Below, piece by piece: positions 40,077-46,974 of a DNA stretch of 64,000 nucleotides. The DNA is from Pirellulimonas nuda (GTDB lineage: Bacteria; Planctomycetota; Planctomycetia; Pirellulales; Lacipirellulaceae). Below the pieces are notes generated by a model. The model made no database searches. It was given only the letters and a program-made list of their open reading frames with translations, and was not told where the DNA came from. The stretch's first letter is position 1. Each line of letters opens with the position of its first letter. The stretch is from NCBI RefSeq assembly GCF_007750855.1, contig NZ_CP036291.1, positions 6,546,905 through 6,610,904 of the forward strand. The letters are read 5' to 3'. Position numbers and translations under genes: made by a program.

Positions 40077-42824
40077 CTACGGGTTGCGGCGGAGCTGCAA
40101 CTGCCAGGCGCCTAGCTTCACGAGCGCCTCGAGCGGGGTGAGGCCGTTCAGGTCGAGCCCGCGCAGCTCGTCTAGCATCGGGTGCTCTGCCGTCTCGAAC
40201 AGCGTGAGCTGCAGCGACCCGCCCCGGGTCGGGGGCGCCACCGCCGCGGCCGCGCCGTTGTCGCTCGCCTCGAGCTGCGCGAGGATGTCGGCCGCGCGGC
40301 GGTTGACGCTCCGCGGCACGCCGGCCAGCTCCGCGACGTGGATGCCGTAGCTCTTGTCCGCGGCGCCCTCGACGATCTGGTGCAGGAACACGACCTTCCC
40401 TTGGTGTTCCTCAACGGCGACGTTGCGGTTGGCCACCCCGGCCAGCTCGCCCGCGAGCCGCGTCAGCTCGTGGTAGTGCGTGGCGAACAACGCCCGGCAG
40501 CCGACCGCGTCGTGCAGGTGCTCGGTGATCGCCCAGGCGAGCGAGAGCCCGTCGTAGGTGCTGGTGCCGCGGCCGATCTCGTCTAGCACCACCAGGCTGC
40601 GGGGCGTGGCGGTGTTGAGGATGCGGGCCGTCTCGGTCATCTCCACCATGAACGTGCTCTGCCCGCGGGCCAGCTCGTCGCTGGCGCCGATACGCGCAAA
40701 CAGCCGGTCGGCGACGCCGATCACCGCCCGCCGCGCCGGCACGAAGCTGCCGAGCTGGGCCATCAGCACCAGCAGCGCGCTCTGGCGGATGTAGGTGCTC
40801 TTGCCGGCCATGTTGGGGCCGGTGATTAAGAGCAGCGAGGGGCGAGGGGCGAGCGGTGAGGACGGGACGCGCGAAGCGGATGATGTCGTCGATGGAGGGG
40901 CGCCCGGCCCCTCGCCGGTCTCGCCCCTCGCCCCTAATCCCTCACCCCTGACTTCGTCCCCGCCGCTCGCCGCTCGTCCCTCGCCCCTTTCGCGCCCGGC
41001 GCAGCGCGTGTCGTTCGGCACAAACGTTCCCTCCGGCTCCGTCACATCCAGCACCGGGTGGCGGCCCGCCTCGATGTCGAGCACGGGGTCCTCGACCACG
41101 GTGGGGCGTACGTAGCCGCGTGTCGCGGCCAGCTCCGCCAGGCCCGCCAGCACGTCCAGCTCGGCCAACGCCGCGGCGGTGGCCAGCAGCCGGCCGGTGG
41201 CGGCGGCGCAGCGGTCGCGGAGGTCGCAGAAGACGTCGTACTCCAGGTCGAACGCCCTTCCCTCGGCCGAGAGCACCTTCTCTTCGTACTCCTTCAGCTC
41301 CGGCGTGATGTAGCGTTCGGCGTTCTTGAGCGTCTGTTTCCGCTGGTACTCGGCCGGCACGCGGTCGCGGTGGGCGTGCGTGATCTCTAGGTAGTAACCG
41401 AACACCTTGTTGAAGCCGACCTTGATCTGCGGGATGCCCGACCGCTCGGCCTCGGCCGCCTGGTAGCGCGCCATCCACGCCTTGCCGCCGGCCATCAGCT
41501 CGCGGCACTCGTCGAGCGCGGCGGAGTAGCCGGCCCGCACGAAGCCCCCCTCGCGGGCGGTTAGGGGGCAGGAGTCGTCGAGCGCAGCCTCGAGCGCGCC
41601 GCGCAGCTCGGGGCAGAGGTCGACGGCCCCCTCGAGCCGCGTCAGGCGCTCGCTTGCGCGCCCGGCGAGCTTCGCCTTGAGCGCCGGCAGGCCGGCGAGC
41701 GTGCGGGCGATGGCCGACAGGTCGCGCGGGCTGGCGCGGCCGGTGGTCACCCGCGCCGCCAGGCGCTCCAGGTCGTACACGCTGCGCAGCGCGTCGCGGA
41801 CGTGCTTGCGGAGCGGCGCCGTGGAGACCAGCTCTTCGACCGCGTCAAGCCGGTCGTCGATCTCGTCGACCCGCGCCAGCGGCCGGCGCAGCCACTCGGC
41901 CAGCAGCCGGGCGCCCGACGGGGTGGCGGTGCGGTCGAGCACCCACAGCAGCGAGCCCTCGCGGCGGCCGTCGCGCGTGGTGCGGGCGATCTCCAGGCTG
42001 CGCCACGCCGCGGCGTCGATCTCCAGCGCGCCCCCCGCGAAGATGGGCCGCAGCCGCTCAACGTGGGACAGCGACGCCCGCTGCGTCTCACCCAGGTACT
42101 CCAGCACGGCGCCGGCGGCCGCGAGGGCCCGCTGATCGGCGGGGCGGTTGGCGTCGAAGCCGAACCCTTCGAGCGACTTCACCCCGAAGTGCTTCTCCAG
42201 CGACGCCAGCGCCGCGGCCGCGCCGAAGGCCCACGGCGGGCGCGTGGTGCGGGCCGGCGGGCGGGGCAGCTCCGCCAGCGGCGGCAGCGCCGCGCCCTCG
42301 GGCGAGAGCAGCTCCGAGGGGTCGATCCGCGTCAGCTCGTCGGTCAGCCGCCCGGGCGCCACGGCGGTGGCGTAGAAGGCGCCCGTTGAGATGTCGACCC
42401 ACGCCAGCCCGACCGGCCCCTGGGGGTCGTCCGCCGGCGCCAGGGCGGCCAGGTAGTTGCTGGCGTGGGGGTCGAGCAGGGCGTCGTCGGTGAGCGTGCC
42501 GGGGGTGACCAGCCGGGTCACCTCGCGCCGCACCAGCCCCTTGGCGTGGCGGGCGTCTTCTACCTGGTCGCAGATGGCGGCGCGTTGGCCCCCGCGGACG
42601 ATCTTGGCCAGGTACTGGTCGAGCTGGTGGTAGGGGAAGCCGGCCATCGGCACGGCCTTCTCCCCTTTGTCGCGGCTGGTGACGGTGATCCCCAGCAGCT
42701 CGCCGGCGCGGGTGGCGTCGTCGTAGAACAGCTCGTAGAAGTCCCCCATGCGGAACAGCAACAGCGCGTCCCCCGCGGCCTGTTTGGCCTGGTGGTACTG
42801 CTGCATCATCGGGCTGACGGACAT
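40077..42824 (-). CDS. mutS: DNA mismatch repair protein MutS, with in-frame insert
   Basis: MutS recognises mismatches and starts repair. The start at 42824 gives MSVSPMMQQYHQAKQ and 'LLLFRMGDFYELFYDDA', the mismatch-binding F-x-E motif. At 915 residues it is longer than usual (about 855). The ATPase core has GPNMAGKSTYIRQ (Walker A), 'TFMVEMTETARILNTATPRS', VVLDEIGRGTSTYDGLSLAW (Walker B, signature) and 'ALFATHYHELTRLAGEL'. Between FVPNDTRC and SLLLITGPN, where the linker is normally about 10 residues, sit roughly 50 residues of Gly/Arg/Glu and Pro/Ser type encoded by CCCTCGCCCC-like repeats. The insert is in frame and just precedes the ATP-binding domain. Confidence 0.95.
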   Translation of the reverse strand: MSVSPMMQQYHQAKQAAGDALLLFRMGDFYELFYDDATRAGELLGITVTSRDKGEKAVPMAGFPYHQLDQYLAKIVRGGQRAAICDQVEDARHAKGLVRREVTRLVTPGTLTDDALLDPHASNYLAALAPADDPQGPVGLAWVDISTGAFYATAVAPGRLTDELTRIDPSELLSPEGAALPPLAELPRPPARTTRPPWAFGAAAALASLEKHFGVKSLEGFGFDANRPADQRALAAAGAVLEYLGETQRASLSHVERLRPIFAGGALEIDAAAWRSLEIARTTRDGRREGSLLWVLDRTATPSGARLLAEWLRRPLARVDEIDDRLDAVEELVSTAPLRKHVRDALRSVYDLERLAARVTTGRASPRDLSAIARTLAGLPALKAKLAGRASERLTRLEGAVDLCPELRGALEAALDDSCPLTAREGGFVRAGYSAALDECRELMAGGKAWMARYQAAEAERSGIPQIKVGFNKVFGYYLEITHAHRDRVPAEYQRKQTLKNAERYITPELKEYEEKVLSAEGRAFDLEYDVFCDLRDRCAAATGRLLATAAALAELDVLAGLAELAATRGYVRPTVVEDPVLDIEAGRHPVLDVTEPEGTFVPNDTRCAGRERGEGRAASGGDEVRGEGLGARGETGEGPGAPPSTTSSASRVPSSPLAPRPSLLLITGPNMAGKSTYIRQSALLVLMAQLGSFVPARRAVIGVADRLFARIGASDELARGQSTFMVEMTETARILNTATPRSLVVLDEIGRGTSTYDGLSLAWAITEHLHDAVGCRALFATHYHELTRLAGELAGVANRNVAVEEHQGKVVFLHQIVEGAADKSYGIHVAELAGVPRSVNRRAADILAQLEASDNGAAAAVAPPTRGGSLQLTLFETAEHPMLDELRGLDLNGLTPLEALVKLGAWQLQLRRNP
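40837..41003. repeat. Repeat-derived insert within mutS
   Basis: This stretch is composed of imperfect repeats of CCCTCGCCCCT / AATCCCTCACCCC and its complement AGGGGCGAGGGGCGAG. It interrupts mutS without breaking the frame. The wording differs from ordinary coding sequence of the gene and has internal inverted symmetry (GAGGGGCGAGGGGCGAG near the 5' side against CTCGCCCCTCGCCCC in the middle). Confidence 0.7.
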
Positions 42825-42943
42825 CTGGCTCGCGCTCCGGGAGGGGAGCGGCGATGCTAGACGATGCCGGCGCCTAGGCTCAAGTGGCGCCAATGGCGAG
42901 CAGGAGCCGGGGGGGCCGCGCGGTGGGGTGCAGCAAAGCCCCC

Positions 42944-43014
42944 ATGACCAAGCCTGAATGACCAAGACACGAAGGACGTCCGCTTGCGCGCGTTGGTCAT
43001 TCAGGCTTGGTCAT
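42944..43014. repeat. TGACCAA-family perfect 22-bp palindrome
   Basis: ATGACCAAGCCTGAATGACCAA, split here as ATGACCAAGCC plus TGAATGACCAA (42944-42965), is the exact reverse complement of 42993-43014. The loop is 27 bases. Further TGGTCATT copies follow to 43023. It lies upstream of mutS and downstream of fliG, both on the minus strand. An adjoining GGGGCGGGGACGCCCCGGCTC stretch (43034-43054) belongs to the GAGCCGGGGCG family. Confidence 0.85.
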
Positions 43015-43102
43015 TGGTCATTCAGCTTTCCGGACAACGCCGGGGGCGGGGACGCCCCGGCTCGCTGTGGGCTTGGCTGAGTGCTGAGTGCTGAACGCTC
43101 TG

Positions 43103-44092
43103 CTACTGCACCAGTTGCTCTTGCTCGTCGTTGTTCTTGATCTCGATCTCGCCGGAGTCTTCGAGCTCCCGCGCCTTGTCGACGATCTGCTGCTGCATCT
43201 CCTCCACCGCCGAGAGCTTCACGGCGCCGAGGTACTCCATTTCTTCCTTGAGCGTCTCCCCCGCGCGTTGCGAGAGGTTGCCCAGCACCTTCTCTTTGAT
43301 CTCGGGGCTGGCGCCCTTGAGGGCCATCGCCCACTGCGCGGTCTCCACGTGCTTCATCAGCGTCTGGATGTCCTTGGCGCTGAACTTGGCGATGTCGTCG
43401 AAGACGAACATCAACCGGCGGATCTCTTCCACCAGCTCGGGGTCTTCGCTCGTGAGGTTGTCCAGGATGGCGCGCTCCACGCCGCGGTCGGAGACGTTCA
43501 GCACCGCGGCCACCGACTCGACCCCGCCGGCCACCTGGTAGCTCTGGTTCACCACCGAGGCCATCCGCCCCTCGAGGCCGCGCTCCACCTCGCGGATGAT
43601 CTCGGGGTTGGTCTGCCCCATGGTGGCCATCCGCCGCACCACCGCGAGCTGCCGCTCGGCGGGGAGGCCCGCCAGGATCTCCGCGCCGAACGCCGCCGGC
43701 AGGTGCGAGAGGATCAGCGCGATGGTCTGCGGGTGCTCGTCCAGGATGTACGTGAGGATGTTCTGGCTGTCGACGTGGCGCAGGAAGCCGAACGGGAGCG
43801 CCTCGATCGACTGGCGGATGTTCTCCAGCGCGCCGGTGGCCCCGGTGCCCAGCGCCTTCTTCACCAGGTTCTTCGCCAGGTCGAGGCTCCCGCCGGCGCC
43901 GCTGGCCGCGGGGTTCGACTCCGCGAACTCGCGGATCGCCATGTCCTGCTCGTCCCCCGTGACGCGGGTCGTGCGGGCGATCTCGATCGACACCTGCTCT
44001 ACCTGCTTCGGGTCGAGCCGGCTCATCAGGTCGGCCGCCTGCTCTTCCGGCAGGCTCATCAGCAGCACGGCCGCTTTGTGGATGTCCGACAC
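43103..44092 (-). CDS. fliG: Flagellar motor switch protein FliG
   Basis: FliG couples the stator to rotor torque and switching. I chose the GTG at 44092 (VSDIHKAAVLLMSLPEEQAA), preceded by GAGGGGG at 7 bases, giving 329 residues, the family's normal size; the in-frame ATGs at 44122 and 44173 add unrelated residues. Conserved blocks are 'LDEHPQTIALILSHLPAAFGAEIL', RMATMGQTNPEIIREVE, the EHPQ motif, and the C-terminal torque domain 'LMFVFDDIAKFSAKDIQTLM', GASPEIKEKVLGNLSQRAGE with its charged residues. No other motor gene is adjacent; the filament genes lie 33 kb away. Confidence 0.95.
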   Translation of the reverse strand: MSDIHKAAVLLMSLPEEQAADLMSRLDPKQVEQVSIEIARTTRVTGDEQDMAIREFAESNPAASGAGGSLDLAKNLVKKALGTGATGALENIRQSIEALPFGFLRHVDSQNILTYILDEHPQTIALILSHLPAAFGAEILAGLPAERQLAVVRRMATMGQTNPEIIREVERGLEGRMASVVNQSYQVAGGVESVAAVLNVSDRGVERAILDNLTSEDPELVEEIRRLMFVFDDIAKFSAKDIQTLMKHVETAQWAMALKGASPEIKEKVLGNLSQRAGETLKEEMEYLGAVKLSAVEEMQQQIVDKARELEDSGEIEIKNNDEQEQLVQ

Positions 44093-44215
44093 GGTTTTCC
44101 CCCTCGTCACATGGTGGCGCATTCTGTAGGGGTATCGACCGGGGAGGCCCTGCGGATTGAGCCGATTGGGCAACCCGTAGCGGCGCCAGCACGGTGAGCG
44201 GCAAAGCGAGCTTGG

Positions 44216-44313
44216 GAGCCGGGGCGTCGTCCTTTCGGAATGGGGCCCCCGGCGCAGCGGTTTAGAGCGTCTGTTGTGGTACGCCCCATTCCGAAAGGAC
44301 GACGCCCCGGCTC
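44216..44313. repeat. Perfect 31-bp inverted repeat (GAGCCGGGGCG family)
   Basis: The arms 44216-44246 and 44283-44313 are exact reverse complements (31 of 31), starting GAGCCGGGGCGTCGTCCTTT. The loop is 36 bases. The right arm contains the last bases of the queD-like gene's stop codon. It is placed between the minus-strand queD-like gene and fliG. Confidence 0.9.
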
Positions 44314-44833
44314 ACCGAGGGTGGCTGAGCCGACAAACCCCTACTTGCCCGTCGCATTCGTCGACGGAGACCTCCACTGAGCAAGCGTGGATCGACTCCA
44401 GCAGCCGCTCGCCGATCCACCGGGCCAGCAGCTCGGCCGTGGTGTTGGCGATCGGCAGCAGCACGCAGTCGCTCAGCGGGAAGACCCACCGCCGGTCCTC
44501 GAACGTCGCGGTCACCTCCCGCTGGTCGGCTGCCACCCGGATCTGTGGGTGGAGCGTGGGGAGCAGCACGCGGTGGTCGAGCCCCAGGGTGATCTTCTGC
44601 ACCGCGTCACGCACGGCGATGAAATCGAGCACGTAGTGGTTCTCATCCAGCGGCCCCTCTACCTGCACCTCCACGCGGTAGTTGTGCCCGTGCAGCGGCT
44701 CACAGACGTCGCCGGCGTAGGTGATGAAGTGCGCGGCGCAGAACACAAACTGCTCCTTCGCCAGCCGCACACGGTAGCTCGCTGCGATCGCGGGGTTGGG
44801 GGTTGTGGGCAGGGGGTCGGGGGAGGGGTTCAT
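44312..44833 (-). CDS. queD: 6-pyruvoyl-tetrahydropterin synthase / QueD family protein
   Basis: This is a T-fold enzyme acting on dihydroneopterin triphosphate. The start at 44833 is supported by loss of family character upstream. Zinc ligands are His35 (FCAAHF) and His48/His50 (LHGHNY), with the catalytic cysteine as Cys44 in CEPLHGH. 'DENHYVLDFIAVRDAVQKIT', LDHRVLLP and 'IANTTAELLARWIGERLLES' complete the family pattern. It could serve queuosine synthesis or, given the CitG-family neighbour 95 bases upstream, a methanopterin-type pterin pathway; sequence alone does not decide. The stop lies in a long palindrome. Confidence 0.85.
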   Translation of the reverse strand: MNPSPDPLPTTPNPAIAASYRVRLAKEQFVFCAAHFITYAGDVCEPLHGHNYRVEVQVEGPLDENHYVLDFIAVRDAVQKITLGLDHRVLLPTLHPQIRVAADQREVTATFEDRRWVFPLSDCVLLPIANTTAELLARWIGERLLESIHACSVEVSVDECDGQVGVCRLSHPR

Positions 44834-44928
44834 AGCGTTCCGCGGGGGCGATCGGGCAACACGGGCTAGCGACGCAGCAATCAAGATAACCATAGCAGCC
44901 GACGTAGGGTCGACGCGTGCCCACTAGT

Positions 44929-45795
44929 TCAGAAGCGCAGCGGCCACCCCACCCCGTCCTCCAGCAGCAGAAGGAAGAGCGCCGCCCCCAGCACGTCGGC
45001 CGTGGCCCCCGGGTTGCGGCGATGCCCGTCGGCCCGCAGCCAGAAGTCCAGCTCGCTCAGCCCCTGCTGGTAGGCCTCGCTCCCGACCGGCCCCGCGGCC
45101 AGCGCCGCGGCGGCCCTGGCGGCCGACTCGGCCGCCACGCCCGGCCCGCACTTGCGCGCGATCAGCGTGTCGGGCCGCTCGCTCATCAGCCGCACGTGCG
45201 CCTCGACGATCGCCCCCTCCAGCGGCCGGCCCCGGCCCGCGGCCGCGGCCGCGGCGATCCGGTCCGCGGCCCCCAGCACCTCGGCGTAGCCCGCGGCGTA
45301 CTGCCGGGCCACCAGGTCGCGCGGCGCCGCCAGCCGCATGGCTTCGAGCAGCGTGACGGTCGGCTCGTCGGCGACGTCTTGCTCGGCGGCGGCGCCCAGC
45401 CCCCCGGGGGCCGCCAGGGCGATGGCCCGGTAGGCGTGCCGGGCGTCGTCTACCGCGAGCCCCGCCAGCACCCCCGGGAGCGATGCGCGGACGCCCCCCT
45501 GCTGCGCGGCGGCCGCGAGCGGCGCGGCCAGCAAGATCGTCCCCAGGTGGGTGTTCACCCCCACGACGCTGCGCATCGCGGCGACGGCGGCGTAGATGCC
45601 TTGGCCGACCGCGCCGGCGTTGGTCTCGGCGATCGCCGGCCCGATCGCGACCGCCGCGGTCTGCATGTCCGCAAACGTCATGTCGTCAAAGTCGGCGCCG
45701 CGGTACACGTTGCCCGGCTTGGCGGCGGTGGCCTCCCACACCAGCGCAAGGGTGGCTTGCTGCGCGATCGACAGGGGCGTCGGGGGAGTGTTCAC
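44929..45795 (-). CDS. CitG-family (triphosphoribosyl-dephospho-CoA synthase-like) protein
   Basis: The 288-residue protein belongs to the CitG/MdcB family. It shows 'ALVWEATAAKPGNVYRGADF' (the KPGNV motif), FADMQTAAVAIGPAI, 'GVNTHLGTILLAAPLAAAA' and the C-terminal 'WLRADGHRRNPGATADVLGAALF', matching the DxxxNPGTxADLxAA signature. Classical CitG makes the citrate lyase prosthetic-group precursor, but no citrate lyase genes are nearby. CitG homologues also occur in tetrahydromethanopterin gene sets of methylotrophs and planctomycetes; the adjacent PTPS homologue favours that role. This is inference. Confidence 0.85.
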   Translation of the reverse strand: MNTPPTPLSIAQQATLALVWEATAAKPGNVYRGADFDDMTFADMQTAAVAIGPAIAETNAGAVGQGIYAAVAAMRSVVGVNTHLGTILLAAPLAAAAQQGGVRASLPGVLAGLAVDDARHAYRAIALAAPGGLGAAAEQDVADEPTVTLLEAMRLAAPRDLVARQYAAGYAEVLGAADRIAAAAAAGRGRPLEGAIVEAHVRLMSERPDTLIARKCGPGVAAESAARAAAALAAGPVGSEAYQQGLSELDFWLRADGHRRNPGATADVLGAALFLLLLEDGVGWPLRF

Positions 45796-45842
45796 GTCAA
45801 CAACCTAATTCTGCGTTTCGCTTCTACGACTAGCCAAACGTT

Positions 45843-45921
45843 CAATAGCCGCCGACCTAAGGTCGGCGCGTTCGAACGAGCGTCATCACACGACGCGCCG
45901 ACCCTAGGTCGGCGGCTATTG
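45843..45921. repeat. AATAGCCGCCGACC-family palindrome, 27/28
   Basis: CAATAGCCGCCGACCTAAGG (45843-45862) continuing TCGGCGCG pairs with CGCGCCGACCCTAGGTCGGC (45894-45913) continuing GGCTATTG, with a single mismatch over 28 bases. It is the same family as 36071-36163. It lies between two minus-strand genes. Confidence 0.88.
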
Positions 45922-45952
45922 GGCGCGCACTTTGAGAACGAGGGACGCCGCG

Positions 45953-46825
45953 TCACAACGCAAGGAACCCCTCGATCGCCCTCAAGCACTCCTTGGGGGC
46001 GTCTTCCAGCACCCAATGCCCCGCGTCTGCGACCCGCACCGCTTGGGCGTCAGGCCAGTGCCCCAGGAACCGCTCAAGGCACCACGGCGCGAAGCACCAG
46101 TCCTTCATCCCCCACACCAGCAGCGCCGGCCGGTCGGCCAACGAGGGGAGCCCCGCCTCGATCTGCTGGAGCACGCCCCACGTCGGGTGGCCGGGGCCGG
46201 CCGGGATGTCTTCTACAAAGTCGTACACCGCGCGACGGTGGTCCCAGGTGTCGTACGGCGCCACGTAGGCGGCGGCTACCAGCGGGTCGAGCCCGTCGCG
46301 CCGCGCGAGGGTCATCTGCAGCGCCGCCAGCGAAAACAGGTTCAGCCCCTGCACCGCCATCCGCCCCAGCACCGGCGTCCGGCACACGGCGATGCGCGCG
46401 GGGATCTTGGGGGGGGGGAAGGCCCCCGTGTTGAGCAGCACGATCCGCTCGAACCGCTGGGGCGCCCGCAGCGCCGCGCCCAGGCCGATGGCGCCCCCCC
46501 AGTCTTGGGCCACCAGGGTCACGCGCCGCAGGTCGAGGTGTTCAACGAGCGCCGCCAGGTGGTCGACCCGGTCCGCCAGACGGAAGCTTTTGGCCGGCTT
46601 GTCGCTCAGCCCGCAGCCCAGGTGGTCGGGCGCGACGCAGCGGAACCGATCGCTCAGCGCCGTTAGCAGGCTCCGCCAGTGGAAGCTCCAGGTCGGGTTG
46701 CCGTGCACAAACAGCAGCACCGGCGCGTAGCGGGGGCCGATGTCTACGTACTGCATCTGGTCGCCCGCGATCTCGAACCAGTGCGGATCGAACGGGTAGA
46801 GCGACATCCAGGAAGGGGAGGGCAT
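45953..46825 (-). CDS. Alpha/beta hydrolase, OleB-like (haloalkane dehalogenase superfamily)
   Basis: The 290-residue alpha/beta hydrolase has oxyanion motif HGNPTWSF (41-48), nucleophile elbow VAQDWGG with Asp108 (an aspartate, as in haloalkane dehalogenases) and catalytic His in DAGHWVLEDA. 'CVAPDHLGCGLSDKP' and 'AVYDFVEDIPAGPGHPTWGV' closely resemble OleB, the beta-lactone decarboxylase of olefin (ole) hydrocarbon synthesis. OleA, OleC and OleD are not in the window, so the link to ole biosynthesis is inference. Dehalogenase activity is the alternative. Confidence 0.75.
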   Translation of the reverse strand: MPSPSWMSLYPFDPHWFEIAGDQMQYVDIGPRYAPVLLFVHGNPTWSFHWRSLLTALSDRFRCVAPDHLGCGLSDKPAKSFRLADRVDHLAALVEHLDLRRVTLVAQDWGGAIGLGAALRAPQRFERIVLLNTGAFPPPKIPARIAVCRTPVLGRMAVQGLNLFSLAALQMTLARRDGLDPLVAAAYVAPYDTWDHRRAVYDFVEDIPAGPGHPTWGVLQQIEAGLPSLADRPALLVWGMKDWCFAPWCLERFLGHWPDAQAVRVADAGHWVLEDAPKECLRAIEGFLAL

Positions 46826-46974
46826 AGCACAGGCGGGGTCGATCTAGAAGCACAAAGGTGACGCGGGAGCCGCGGCCCCGGCCGCCCCCGGCGGCAGGCG
46901 GGGTCGGTCTCCATGCACGAAGGTAGCGTCCTTTGTGCTGCGCCGATATTCACCCAGCGGGCGCCCCCCGCTCG

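Noticed and set aside
43011..44204. 397-codon frame overlapping fliG in another register
   Set aside because: Shadow of fliG; Arg/Gly/Pro-rich and without motifs.
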